DNA from: Fischerella sp. JS2
Lineage (GTDB): Bacteria > Cyanobacteriota > Cyanobacteriia > Cyanobacteriales > Nostocaceae
NCBI RefSeq assembly: GCF_032393985.1
Contig: NZ_CP135918.1
Coordinates: forward strand, 5,643,724-5,707,723
Length of the DNA stretch: 64,000 bases
Direction of reading: 5' to 3'
Within the stretch, counting starts at the first letter, position 1. Each line of letters starts with the position of its first letter. Shown piece after piece: positions 7,761 to 17,604 of the stretch. The translations under genes were made by a program, and so were the position numbers. The notes beneath the pieces were generated by a model that saw nothing but the letters and a program-made list of their open reading frames with translations, did not search any database and was not told the DNA's origin.

Positions 7761-9863
7761 CTAAGCAGCTATTAAACCATTGTGCCGGAGTAGTGGTTCT
7801 GTACTCGGTTCGCGACCCCGGAAAGATTTGAATACTTCCATTGGATGCTTGCTACCACCGAGGGCTAAGACTGTATCACGGTAACGTTTACCTGTGGCTT
7901 TTACAGCTTGTTCGTCTTCTAAACCAACTTCTTCAAAAGCGGCAAAAGCATCTGCGCTCAGTACTTCCGCCCATTTGTAGCTATAGTAACCCGCAGCATA
8001 ACCACCCGCAAAAATATGTGCGAAAGCACACAAGAAAGCATCTTCCGGTAACGGAGGTATGACAGTGGTTGTTGTGGCAATGCGATCGCGTACTTGTTTG
8101 GGAGTTTCATCACCACCAGGACGATAGCGGTAATGTAATTCGATATCCAACAAGCTAAAGTGGAGTTGCCGCAACGTCGCGCTACCACTCATATAATTCT
8201 TGGCTGCCAACAGCTTTTGATAATAATGTTCTGGCAATAGTTCGCCTGTTTTATAATGCCTAGCCATGCCAAATAAAGTTGCGCGGTCATAGCACCAGTT
8301 TTCCATAAACTGACTAGGTAATTCCACGGCATCCCATTCAACATTATTGATACCTGCTGCTGAAGTATAATCTACCTTGGTCAGCATGTGATGTAAACCA
8401 TGACCAAACTCGTGGAATAAAGTCTCCACTTCCGCGAAAGTCATGAGACTGGGCTTACCATCAACGGGTGGTGTTTGATTACACACCAGATATGCTACAG
8501 GTAAGCGAGTCTTGCTCACACCATTTTCAGCAACTTTACCCCGATTGATACAAATATCCATCCAAGCACCACCGCGTTTTTCCGCAGGACGGCTGTAGGG
8601 ATCTAAGTAAAAATAGGCGATCGCATTACCAGTTTCATCAGCAATTTGGAAATAGCGGACATCTTCATGCCAAACTGGTGCTTGACCATCAGCAGGAGTG
8701 ACTGTAACACCAAATAGTCTTTCTACTAACCCAAATAAGCCATCAAGTACTTGGGGAAGGGGAAAATAAGGACGCAATTCCTCAGCTGTGAAAGCAAACT
8801 TTTCTTCCCGTTGACGTTCTGCCCAATAGGCAATATCCCAATGTTTTAAATCATTTGCTTCTGCTACTCCCTTACTGGCAGCAAAAGCTTTTAATTCTGC
8901 TAATTCCTTAACAGCAGCGTCATAGCTAGCCCCGCGCAGTTCCTCCAATAGCTTTTCGACAGCTTCTACATTGGGAGCCATTTTACTAGCTAGGCTAACT
9001 TCCGCATAAGTCTTATAGCCAAGTAACTCTGCTAGTTCTTGACGCAACTTTAAAATGCGTTCAATGATTGGGTTATTGTCCAGACCTCCCGCAGCAGCAC
9101 GGCTGATATAAGCTTTGTAAAGCACCTCCCGCAAATCGCGACGAGTGCTGTACTGCATAAAAGGATAGTAACTGGGAAAATCCAAAGTGATGCGCCAGGG
9201 GCCATTTTCCGGGGTAGCATTTTCTGCACCCGCATCTCGCGCCGCTTGTGCAGCCAGACTCAGCAAACTCGGGGGTAAGCCGTCCACTTCTTCTTTCTTC
9301 GTCAGCGTCAAGCTAAAAGCTTTAGTCGCATCCAGAACATTATTAGAGAACTTAGTAGAAAGTTCCGCTAACTCCATCTGAATAGCGTTAAAGCGATCGC
9401 GTGCTTCACCTTGTAAACCCACGCCAGAAAGTTCCGCATCACGGATTGCAGCTTCGACTATACGCCGTTGGGCAGAGTCAAAACTATTCCAAGCTTCACT
9501 TCCACGCAGGGTTTTAAAAGCATTGTAAATTGGTTGACTTTGGCTGAGCTTGTTAGAAAACTGTACCACCTGGGGCTGCACAGTTTCAAAAGCTTCCCGC
9601 AGTTGGTGGCTATTTTTTACACCCATTAAATGGTTAACAACACCCCAACTCCAATTCAGGCGTTCGGTGATTTTTTCTAAAGGTTCTACTAAACCACTCC
9701 AACTTGTCTGAACATCAGCTTCCAACTTGGTTAGTTCTTGTTCCAATTCTGCCAGTAACTGATTAAACGCTGGCACTACATGCTCTGGTTTGATTTTCGC
9801 AAAATCAGGCAAACCAGCGCCTTTTAATAAAGGATTATCTGTAATAGTGGCGTTTACACTCAT
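7761..9863 (-). CDS. prlC: M3 family oligopeptidase (oligopeptidase A-like)
   Basis: A 700-residue zinc metallopeptidase that cleaves short peptides in the cytoplasm. The active site HEFGHGLHHM gives the HExxH pair, and the downstream third ligand region is GINNVEWDAVELPSQFMENW. The N-terminal helical domain contains SWGVVNHLMGVKNS, and the C-terminus carries AGGYAAGYYSYKWAEVLSADAF, typical of thimet/oligopeptidase A enzymes. Full length for the family. It is the only gene on its strand before ileS; the gap upstream is filled by a 101-base tandem repeat. Confidence 0.95.
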   Translation of the reverse strand: MSVNATITDNPLLKGAGLPDFAKIKPEHVVPAFNQLLAELEQELTKLEADVQTSWSGLVEPLEKITERLNWSWGVVNHLMGVKNSHQLREAFETVQPQVVQFSNKLSQSQPIYNAFKTLRGSEAWNSFDSAQRRIVEAAIRDAELSGVGLQGEARDRFNAIQMELAELSTKFSNNVLDATKAFSLTLTKKEEVDGLPPSLLSLAAQAARDAGAENATPENGPWRITLDFPSYYPFMQYSTRRDLREVLYKAYISRAAAGGLDNNPIIERILKLRQELAELLGYKTYAEVSLASKMAPNVEAVEKLLEELRGASYDAAVKELAELKAFAASKGVAEANDLKHWDIAYWAERQREEKFAFTAEELRPYFPLPQVLDGLFGLVERLFGVTVTPADGQAPVWHEDVRYFQIADETGNAIAYFYLDPYSRPAEKRGGAWMDICINRGKVAENGVSKTRLPVAYLVCNQTPPVDGKPSLMTFAEVETLFHEFGHGLHHMLTKVDYTSAAGINNVEWDAVELPSQFMENWCYDRATLFGMARHYKTGELLPEHYYQKLLAAKNYMSGSATLRQLHFSLLDIELHYRYRPGGDETPKQVRDRIATTTTVIPPLPEDAFLCAFAHIFAGGYAAGYYSYKWAEVLSADAFAAFEEVGLEDEQAVKATGKRYRDTVLALGGSKHPMEVFKSFRGREPSTEPLLRHNGLIAA

Positions 9864-9988
9864 GGTTTTACGTGAGTACCCGCTCTGTGTGGGTCAACTG
9901 TGATTTTTTTCTCCATCTTCTAATGTAGCGATTTTACTCGTTAGTCAATCGTCAATTGTCAATAGTAGAAAATTCCAGAATGACATAT

Positions 9989-10220
9989 AGCGATCGCCCA
10001 TCCGTGTGCATCGGTGTGTATCTGTGTTCGATTTGCAAAAATACATCTTCCCAGCCACAGACTAGAACTCAACATAACTGATCATGCACAGCGATCGCCC
10101 ATCCGTGTGCATCGGTGTGTATCTGTGTTCGCTTTGCAAAAATATATCTTCCCAGCCACAGACTGGAACTCAACAGAACTAATCATGCATAGCGATAACT
10201 CATCCGCGCGCATGGGTGGT
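9989..10220. repeat. 101-base tandem repeat, two full copies plus a degenerate third
   Basis: Units start at 9989, 10090 and 10191 with AGCGATCGCCCATCCG or a variant, followed by TGTGCATCGGTGTGTATCTG. The first two units differ at only a few positions; the third decays after about 30 bases. Parts of the unit recur at 10293-10388 and near 20885. No long ORF is supported. Confidence 0.85.
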
Positions 10221-10398
10221 CGATTTTAAGATTGTGGCGCAGTTGGAGGGATAATTATTATCGTAGACGCGCAAGCGGCTTCCCGAAGGGTACACCGATG
10301 AACACAGATTTGGTTTTTGCGTTGGCTGTCTGTATTTTCATCGGTGTTCGATATTCAAAAACATCTTCCTAGCTACAGACTGGAACTACTGATAGCTA

Positions 10399-13275
10399 TT
10401 AGAATTCTCCTGCTAATGCAGCCACGCACCGTTCACAAATGAGTGGATGTGCTGCATTCTCTCCCACATGAGTAGAGTAATTCCAACAGCGATCGCATTT
10501 TTGCCCGTCTGCTTGTAGTACACCAATTCGCCACTGATCGGCTTGCAAGTTGTATTTTGAACCTTGCAGTTTTTCTGGTGTATCTACCAATTCCACAAGT
10601 GAGGTAATGAACAGGTAACGGAGTTCGTCTACACCGTTGCTGTTGCTAGCATTCAGTGATTTGATTGCACTCAATAATTCTGTATCACTGATGTAGAGCA
10701 AGATTTTTGCTTCTAGGGAGGAACCAATCATTTTTTCTACCCTAGCTTGTTCTAATACCTTATTGACATCCAGGCGAATCTCGCGTATTTGTTGCCAAAA
10801 AGCTGCTAGGTCTGGGTTATGCCAACTTTGTTCCAACTGCACCCAACCAGATTCAAATACTGATTTATAGGGAGTCTGGTAGGGGAGATATTGCCAGATA
10901 TCCTCGGCTAAGTGACATAATACAGGTGCGATCGCTTTGGCTAAGTTTTCCAGTGCATACCAATACACTGTCTGACAACTACGACGGCGCAAAGCATTGG
11001 GAGTACTGATGTACAACCGGTCTTTGGCGATATCCATATAAAAGTTGGATAAATCCACCACGCAGAAGTTCTGCACAGTTTGGAAAAAGCGGAAGAATTG
11101 GAAGCTATCAAATGCTTCAGTAACTTCTTGGAATACCTCTGTCATCCGGTGCAGCATGTATTTGTCTAGCTGCGGTAATTGTTCATAGGGTATAGCATCT
11201 TTTGCTGGATCAAAATCATGCAAATTACCCAGTAAATTCTTAGCGGTGTTACGAATCTTGTTACGGATATCAACAAGTTGTTTGATAATATTGTTACCCA
11301 GGCGCACATCGGAGGTATAGTCTACCGACGATACCCACAACCGCAACACATCAGCACCGTAAGCTGGCTCTTTTTTCTGATCTTTGCCACCTTCAATGAC
11401 AATGGCTGGATCGACTACATTCCCCAGCGACTTACTCATTTTCCGCCCTTGTTCATCTAGGGCAAAACCATGAGTCAATACAGTTTTGTATGGCGCACAG
11501 TTATTAACTGCCACACTGGTAAGCAAACTCGACTGGAACCACCCCCGATGCTGATCTGAACCTTCTAAGTACATATCCGCAGGGTAGCGTAATTCTGGAC
11601 GCTGCTTGAGTACAGATGCCCAAGATGAGCCAGAATCAAACCACACGTCCATCGTATCTGTACCTTTGCGGTAGGTGCGGCCATTATTGCAGTATGTTTG
11701 AGGTAACAATTCCTCAACTGATAGTTCCCACCAAGCGTCAGAACCTTTTTCGGCAATAATTGCTTGCACGTGGGCAATGGTTTCTTCATTCAGCAGTGGT
11801 TCTCCACTGGCTTCATCGTAGAATACCGGAATTGGTACACCCCAACTCCGCTGACGAGAGATACACCAGTCAGAACGATCTGCAACCATCGGTGTGATTC
11901 TATTTTCACCTTGGGCGGGAATCCATCTTACAGAAGCGATCGCTTTGAGTGCTTCTTCGCGGAAGCCTTCCACAGAAGCAAACCACTGTTCTGTGGCCCG
12001 GAAAATCGTTGGTTTCTTTGTCCGCCAGTCGTAGGGGTATTTGTGGATATAGGGTTCTTCTTTTAACAAGGAACCAGCACTAGTCAAAGCATCAATTACC
12101 GCTTGGTTCCCATCACCAAGCACATTCAACCCTGCAAACTGTCCCGCCTCTGCGGTAAAGTTACCATTGTCATCAACAGGGGCTAAGATGGGCAAACCAT
12201 AACGCTGACCGACAATGTAGTCTTCTTGACCGTGTCCAGGAGCAGTGTGGACTAAGCCAGTACCAGATTCAGTAGTGACATAATCGCCACCAATGACAAT
12301 TGGGCTTTCACGGTCATACAGGGGATGACGATAAGTAGAATGTTCTAAATCTTTGCCTTTGACTGTGGCTTTTACTGTGAGTGGAGTTTCTAGAGTGGCG
12401 GACAGGCGGTCTACTAAATCAGCAGCGACAATGAGGTATTTAAACCCTACATCTTCTCGTGGTGAAGTAACTTCTACAACTGCGTAGTTAAGTTCTGCAT
12501 TCAATGCCACTGCCAAGTTCCCAGGAATTGTCCAAGGTGTGGTTGTCCAAATTGCTACACTTAAATCTGGTAAAAATTTTGACAAAGCAGGTTTCACCGC
12601 TTCCGACAAATTCGTCACTGGAAAAGCGGCGTAGATACTGCGAGAAGTATGGCCCTCTGGATATTCCAACTCAGCTTCTGCCAAAGCAGTTTTAGAACTA
12701 GGACTCCAGTGTACTGGCTTCAAGCCACGATAGATGTAACCTTTTAACACCATTTGTCCGAACACACTGATTTGAGCTGCTTCGTATTCCGGTGTCAAGG
12801 TCAAATATGGATGTTCCCAATCACCCCAAACACCATAGCGTTTAAAACTATGACGCTGTTCATTGACAGCATTTAGGGCAAATTCTTTCGCTTTCTGCCG
12901 CAGTTGTAAAGGTGTCAAGTTTTGCCTTTCGGCAGCTTTCATATTCTGTAAAACTTTGAGTTCAATCGGCAAACCATGACAGTCCCAACCAGGAACATAG
13001 CGCACTTTACGACCGCACAGCAGTTGGTAGCGATTAATAATATCTTTGAGAATTTTATTTAAAGCATGACCAATATGCAGAGAGCCATTTGCATAGGGAG
13101 GCCCATCGTGCAATATAAATAATTCGCCAGGATTATTTTGAGATAGGCGATCATAGATTTTATTCTCTTCCCAAAATTTTTGGATTTCGGGTTCACGCTT
13201 GCTAGCGTTTGCCCGCATATCAAATTTAGTTTTGGGTAGGTTTACAGTATCCTTATAGCTTCCAGTTTCTGTCAC
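10399..13275 (-). CDS. ileS: Isoleucyl-tRNA synthetase, bacterial type 1 (housekeeping)
   Basis: Class Ia synthetase charging tRNA-Ile. 958 residues, the usual size of the bacterial type. Motifs: PYANGSLHIGHALN (HIGH box, about residues 60-73), GWDCHGLPIELK, the editing domain region TTTPWTIPGNLA, KMSKSLGN near residue 600, and a C-terminal zinc knuckle CDRCWNYSTH ... CERC. No T-box-like leader is visible upstream, in contrast to the second ileS at 23459. A HIP1-rich repeat region follows it. Confidence 0.97.
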   Translation of the reverse strand: MTETGSYKDTVNLPKTKFDMRANASKREPEIQKFWEENKIYDRLSQNNPGELFILHDGPPYANGSLHIGHALNKILKDIINRYQLLCGRKVRYVPGWDCHGLPIELKVLQNMKAAERQNLTPLQLRQKAKEFALNAVNEQRHSFKRYGVWGDWEHPYLTLTPEYEAAQISVFGQMVLKGYIYRGLKPVHWSPSSKTALAEAELEYPEGHTSRSIYAAFPVTNLSEAVKPALSKFLPDLSVAIWTTTPWTIPGNLAVALNAELNYAVVEVTSPREDVGFKYLIVAADLVDRLSATLETPLTVKATVKGKDLEHSTYRHPLYDRESPIVIGGDYVTTESGTGLVHTAPGHGQEDYIVGQRYGLPILAPVDDNGNFTAEAGQFAGLNVLGDGNQAVIDALTSAGSLLKEEPYIHKYPYDWRTKKPTIFRATEQWFASVEGFREEALKAIASVRWIPAQGENRITPMVADRSDWCISRQRSWGVPIPVFYDEASGEPLLNEETIAHVQAIIAEKGSDAWWELSVEELLPQTYCNNGRTYRKGTDTMDVWFDSGSSWASVLKQRPELRYPADMYLEGSDQHRGWFQSSLLTSVAVNNCAPYKTVLTHGFALDEQGRKMSKSLGNVVDPAIVIEGGKDQKKEPAYGADVLRLWVSSVDYTSDVRLGNNIIKQLVDIRNKIRNTAKNLLGNLHDFDPAKDAIPYEQLPQLDKYMLHRMTEVFQEVTEAFDSFQFFRFFQTVQNFCVVDLSNFYMDIAKDRLYISTPNALRRRSCQTVYWYALENLAKAIAPVLCHLAEDIWQYLPYQTPYKSVFESGWVQLEQSWHNPDLAAFWQQIREIRLDVNKVLEQARVEKMIGSSLEAKILLYISDTELLSAIKSLNASNSNGVDELRYLFITSLVELVDTPEKLQGSKYNLQADQWRIGVLQADGQKCDRCWNYSTHVGENAAHPLICERCVAALAGEF

Positions 13276-13511
13276 AGCTTCATGCCTGAATTAGCAGCAA
13301 ATGATGTTGTTCCAATCATTATAGAATCCACGCGTCCAGAACGGCTAACTAGCACAAGAAGGTACGCGAATTGCTTCATTATTTGACTGTGCTAGATTTG
13401 GAAAAGATAGTAGTAAAGTCGCAAAGCTGTGGTTCGGGTTCTGTAAGCCCGACTGGTGCGCTAGCCTCTGGTCTAATTGCGTATACCGCCAAGCACTGCA
13501 TACTATTCACC
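13276..13511. other. Non-coding stretch between ileS and the tRNA pair
   Basis: About 235 bases with no ORF. A stem TCGGG / CCCGA around 13437-13454 looks like an isolated anticodon-type arm, but no complete tRNA fold could be built. Confidence 0.3.
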
Positions 13512-13580
13512 GTTTGATTAGCTCAGTGGTAGAGCATCCGAGTTGATCGGTTGAGGTCGGTTCAATTCCTACATCAAACT
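13512..13580 (+). pseudogene. Degenerate tRNA gene
   Basis: The acceptor arms GTTTGAT / ATCAAAC pair fully, the D arm is GCTC-AGTGGTA-GAGC, and the T arm is GTCGG-TTCAATT-CCTAC with one mismatch. The anticodon arm is too short: about 20 bases separate the D and T stems, leaving a 5-base loop between CCGA and TCGG. No CCA follows. It sits directly before an almost intact tRNA, as in the degenerate tRNA arrays known from some Anabaena/Nostoc genomes. Confidence 0.55.
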
Positions 13581-13583
13581 CCC

Positions 13584-13658
13584 CAAAAGTTAGCTCACTG
13601 GTAGAGCGATCGGTTTCCAGCCGATTGGTTATAGGTTCGATTCCTATACTTTTCACCA
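13584..13658 (+). tRNA. tRNA-Gly (anticodon TCC) with encoded CCA
   Basis: D arm GCTC-ACTGGTA-GAGC, anticodon stem ATCGG / CCGAT with loop TTTCCAG (anticodon TCC), variable region TGGTT, T arm ATAGG-TTCGATT-CCTAT, and acceptor AAAAGT / ACTTTT, followed by discriminator A and CCA. The only fault is a C-C mismatch at position 1-72. Encoded CCA and this oddity suggest a foreign (phage- or array-type) tRNA, not the housekeeping tRNA-Gly. Confidence 0.65.
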
Positions 13659-14281
13659 ACCCTGTCCGGGTCAAAAGACACTACCACTTTCATGGTATGG
13701 GAGAAATCCCAAATTACAAACTCTGCGATGTAGGTATTCTACTACTGGTGTCACCCTGTGATCTTCAGTAGTGGCAGTTAAAGAGCCAGCGCGAGTGTAT
13801 TCTTCCCTGACTTGAGTATGTCCCTTCGTTTTTCTCATCTGGTTTCTCAACGAGATTCACTGAACAGAAAGACTGAACGGCATATCTGAGAGTTGTTTTC
13901 TTTTTCTTGATCGCCCACGGGTAGTCTAGGAAAAGAAGCAGCAATCTTAATCCAGTTTGGGAAATGCCCTCGCCCGCACCGAAACTGTAATATACCTACA
14001 TTGGCAGAGTTCTACTATTTTAGATTTTGGATATTGGATTTTGGATCGTGAAATATCTACTAGATAGGCTTTTGAGCTATCTATCTGTCGCAATCATTCA
14101 TTTTTCCAATTGGTTTTAATTTTTTGTAGTATTTGTATTACAAAAAGCTAGATAAAATGCTATAACTTGGATATTCAAAAAAATTATATGTGTTACTTGC
14201 GTTTTTTGTGCCAAGTAACAGGTATTCACATTAAGTATTTCCCATTAGGCAAAGTTGCCCAAATTACCTATTGAAATTTCT
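13659..14281. other. Non-coding stretch downstream of the tRNA pair
   Basis: About 600 bases without a supported gene. It contains short ATTTTGGAT-type repeats around 14025-14046, the same family as those before and inside purL. No further tRNA fold was found. Confidence 0.4.
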
Positions 14282-15808
14282 ATGTGGAAAGCCTTTTATA
14301 TTAAACCCAATGAAATTGGAATTTTATATCACCGTAGTGATTTTAAGAAAGTTTTGCAGCCTGGATACTACAGATATCTTGGTTGGCATTGGCAGGTGAA
14401 AACTTATGACCTCAACCAACCAGAAGCAGAAATTGAAAACCTAGAACTTTTGCTGCGGAATCACAGCTTAGACCTAAAACAATATCTGTTGGTAGTACAA
14501 ACATCATTTAATCAAGCAGCTTTAGTCCGCTTGGGTCAAAATTGGCTAAGTATTGGGCCTAATCAACTACAGGCTTTCTGGCGGGGTTTTATTGAGGTAG
14601 AATCCCATCTCTTCAACTTAGAAGAAAATTTAGAACTACCTGCTGAGTTTGTGCAGCAATTACGTGGTATTGATTTATATGGGCTGAAAAAGTTTCAAAT
14701 CTTTGAGTATGAGATTGGTTTACTTTATGTACAAAATAATTTTGTGCAACCCTTAGAACCAGGGGAGTATGCATTCTGGTCTGTAGACAAAGATGTTACA
14801 ATCCGTACTCTTAGCCGGATTGTACCAAACCCAAGCTTTCCTTTAGAAGATGTGCTGATTGAACGACATTCCGAATTTGTCGCAGTATACTGCAAAACGG
14901 TACAGCTAATAAGTCAGCAGGTAGCAATTGTCCGTTATCAAGGTAAGGTCATTTCTATCCTCCCACCTTATAGTCGTAAGCTGTTTTGGCGAGAAGTTGA
15001 GGTAGAAATTATTGACATCAGCGCTGATGCTAAATTACCACCTCACCTAGTTGCAGAATTAGTATCTGGTTCGCCAGAGGTAGTGTCTTTGAGCCGTAAT
15101 TGTTTGCATATTCGGGAAGTACCAGCACAGCACATTGGGCTACTGTACATTAATCAAGAATTTCAAGCGCAACTCCCACCAGGGATACATGCTTGGTGGA
15201 TATTTGGACGTTCTTTGCAAACCGAAACAATTGATCTGCGCTTGCAAAGTATGGAAGTATCCGGACAAGACATTCTCTCTAAGGATAAAGTGCCTCTGCG
15301 CTTAAATTTAACAGCTGGCTTCCGCATACTCGATTCATTGAAAGCAAAAAATGGTTTATCAGATATCAATGGTTTCTTGTACAAAGAGCTACAGTTTGCC
15401 TTACGTGCTGCTGTTGGTGAAAGAACTCTAGATGCCTTACTGGAGAATAAGGGAGCAATTGATACAAGCGTTGCTGAATATATTCGTGAGAAAACCGCAG
15501 ACTATGGAATTGAAATTGACTCAGTAGGGGTAAAAGATATTATTCTCCCTGGTGAGATTAAAACAATCTTGAGCAAGGTTGTAGAGGCGGAAAAAGCTGC
15601 TCAAGCAAACGTAGTGCGTCGCCGTGAAGAAACTGCTGCGACCCGTAGTATGTTGAACACTGCCAAAGTGATGGAAGATAACCCCGTTGCCTTGCGTTTA
15701 AAAGAACTGGAAGTGCTAGAACGGATTGCAGAGAAGATAGATAGAATTCAAGTCAACGGCAGTTTGGATAGCATTTTAACAGAGTTAATTCGTATCAACA
15801 GACAATAA
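14282..15808 (+). CDS. SPFH/Band 7 (slipin-like) protein with repeated N-terminal modules
   Basis: About 508 residues. The C-terminal half is a stomatin/slipin-type SPFH domain (LRLNLTAGFRILD, FALRAAVGERTLDALLENK, a coiled region with VEAEKAAQANVVRRREETAATRSM). Ahead of it the motif [EH]IG[IL]LY followed by a L-x-PG-x-Y/H-x-W element occurs three times (NEIGILYHRS..QPGYYRYLGW, YEIGLLYVQN..EPGEYAFW, QHIGLLYINQ..PPGIHAWW), so the usual slipin N-terminal beta module is triplicated. Such proteins scaffold membrane microdomains. No strong transmembrane helix is visible. The start could also be TTG at 14255. Confidence 0.8.
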   Translation: MWKAFYIKPNEIGILYHRSDFKKVLQPGYYRYLGWHWQVKTYDLNQPEAEIENLELLLRNHSLDLKQYLLVVQTSFNQAALVRLGQNWLSIGPNQLQAFWRGFIEVESHLFNLEENLELPAEFVQQLRGIDLYGLKKFQIFEYEIGLLYVQNNFVQPLEPGEYAFWSVDKDVTIRTLSRIVPNPSFPLEDVLIERHSEFVAVYCKTVQLISQQVAIVRYQGKVISILPPYSRKLFWREVEVEIIDISADAKLPPHLVAELVSGSPEVVSLSRNCLHIREVPAQHIGLLYINQEFQAQLPPGIHAWWIFGRSLQTETIDLRLQSMEVSGQDILSKDKVPLRLNLTAGFRILDSLKAKNGLSDINGFLYKELQFALRAAVGERTLDALLENKGAIDTSVAEYIREKTADYGIEIDSVGVKDIILPGEIKTILSKVVEAEKAAQANVVRRREETAATRSMLNTAKVMEDNPVALRLKELEVLERIAEKIDRIQVNGSLDSILTELIRINRQ

Positions 15809-15879
15809 AAAACTCTGCGTTACTCTGCGCTTACCTTTGCTACCTGGTGCGTTAAAAAAACTATATATCGTCAAAGTAA

Positions 15880-17496
15880 TTACTTCCTGTCTTTTTTGAG
15901 ATGATTGTGATTTCTTTTTAACTTCACTTTTATCCTGTGTCTGGTTTGCTGATTTTGAGTTTTACGTCTTATTTTTTGAGGAACTAATGGCTTTTTTAGT
16001 TTTTGCTGCTTAATATTTATTCTTGGTGTTTTTTCACTTGATAATTTATTTGTTATAACTTTAATTTTTCTAAAGTCTTTGTTTACTTTTAGTTCTGTTT
16101 TTTCCTTTTTTGGTTTACTTTTTATTTTTAGCTGATTTTGGAGAATAACTGGGCGTTTACTTTTATTATTTAAATTAAGATTGTTATTTTTATAGTTTAC
16201 AGAAGTTTTTAATGCTTTTGATTCTGATTTTAAATTTACTTGAGATTTTTGTGGTTTGGGTTGTATGGTTTCTGTTTGTAACTGTGTAGCGATCGCTGCA
16301 TTTTTATTAACTACAGTAGCAGATGGTTTAATATCTCTAGTTTCTTGAGATTTTTGATTAACGATGGAAACTTTTGAGGGAGTTAAAACAGAGGGTTTGT
16401 TAGTAGGAACTGAGTTTTTAGTGCTAATTGGATTAATAAGTGCTGTAACAGCAGCAATTAATCCTACTCCTGAACCAAGAAAGATTTTCCAAGTTTTTTG
16501 ACGTGTTTTGCTAGGATGAGAAAAGATCGTAGTCGCAGAAGATAATACTGATTTTGGCAATGTTTGTAGTAATGTTTTTTGTGACCATATATCTGTCTGA
16601 TTGATATCTTGCTCAATTTTCTCTAGCCATTGCCAAATTACCTGTGTATTTTCAGGGCGTTGACTTGCAACTGGAGCCATTAAACAGTCAATTAAATCTG
16701 CAAATAGTGGCGAAATCTGCAATGCATAAGGACGCCAGTCCAGTTGATTAGTTAAAGGATTATAGATAGCTAAATCTTGAGGTTCTTTACCTGTAAGTAG
16801 AAAAACAAAAGTGCGTCCTAAAGCAAAAAAGTCAGATTGCTGCACTGAGTAACCGTTTTGTTGCTCTGGGGGAGAATAGCCTTTAGAAACAATTCTGGTA
16901 TGACAAACGCCTTCTAAGATAGTTGTGGTAACTTGCCGTACTGCTCCAAAATCGATTAAAACCAGCTGTCCATTGGGTCGGAGCATAATATTTTGAGGTT
17001 TAATATCTCTGTGAAAATACTGCTGGTTATGTATCACAGATAGAATATTAACTAATTGTTTGAGCCAATCAAAAGCTTGAGTTTGAGAAATAGGCTGACA
17101 ATGACGAGATTTCATCCATTTTTCTAAATCAACCCCCTCTATTTTTTCCATTACCAGACAATGCAAGGGTGCAGAGCTATTGTTTGGTAGAACTGTAAAA
17201 TAACCGTCAGGATCTACTTTAGGAATACCAGCACATTGCAACTGACTCAAAACCTGTGCTTCCTGCTGAAAAAGCTCAATTGCTTTGGAGTTCTCATCTG
17301 TGAGAACTTTTAAAACTTTGCGTGTACCGCGATCATCTACTGCAAAAGTAGTGCCAAAACCACCTTTGCCTAGTTTTTCAACAACTGTATAACGACCTTG
17401 CAGGAGTATTTCTGATCCACAGTTGTGACAAGTTGAATTATTTACATTTTCAGGAGCAAGAGGATTTGGACAACGGGGGTTAATACAGTAGGGCAT
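15880..17496 (-). CDS. Serine/threonine protein kinase with N-terminal zinc ribbon
   Basis: 538 residues. An N-terminal four-Cys ribbon (CINPRCPNP ... CHNCGSEI) precedes a Hanks-type kinase domain: LGKGGFGTTF glycine loop, HRDIKPQN catalytic loop, IDFGAVRQV metal loop, and SKGYSPPEQ activation/P+1 segment. A single transmembrane helix (about residues 340-360, IFLGSGVGLIAAVTAL) separates it from a Lys/Asn-rich basic tail of about 180 residues. This is a typical cyanobacterial membrane kinase of unknown target. The basic tail is low in complexity and differs in base use from the kinase domain. Confidence 0.9.
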   Translation of the reverse strand: MPYCINPRCPNPLAPENVNNSTCHNCGSEILLQGRYTVVEKLGKGGFGTTFAVDDRGTRKVLKVLTDENSKAIELFQQEAQVLSQLQCAGIPKVDPDGYFTVLPNNSSAPLHCLVMEKIEGVDLEKWMKSRHCQPISQTQAFDWLKQLVNILSVIHNQQYFHRDIKPQNIMLRPNGQLVLIDFGAVRQVTTTILEGVCHTRIVSKGYSPPEQQNGYSVQQSDFFALGRTFVFLLTGKEPQDLAIYNPLTNQLDWRPYALQISPLFADLIDCLMAPVASQRPENTQVIWQWLEKIEQDINQTDIWSQKTLLQTLPKSVLSSATTIFSHPSKTRQKTWKIFLGSGVGLIAAVTALINPISTKNSVPTNKPSVLTPSKVSIVNQKSQETRDIKPSATVVNKNAAIATQLQTETIQPKPQKSQVNLKSESKALKTSVNYKNNNLNLNNKSKRPVILQNQLKIKSKPKKEKTELKVNKDFRKIKVITNKLSSEKTPRINIKQQKLKKPLVPQKIRRKTQNQQTRHRIKVKLKRNHNHLKKDRK

Positions 17497-17604
17497 TGTA
17501 AAAATAATATTTGCCTGTGTTACTGGTTGCGATCGCTCATCATTCTATTAGACTTGCGTCTAATTTTACATTATGCGTATTTTCACTGGACAGCACTACC
17601 AAGA

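Noticed and set aside
13415-13500. Possible third tRNA upstream of the pair
   Set aside because: Only one stem-like arm (TCGGG/CCCGA) is visible; no acceptor or T arm can be paired.
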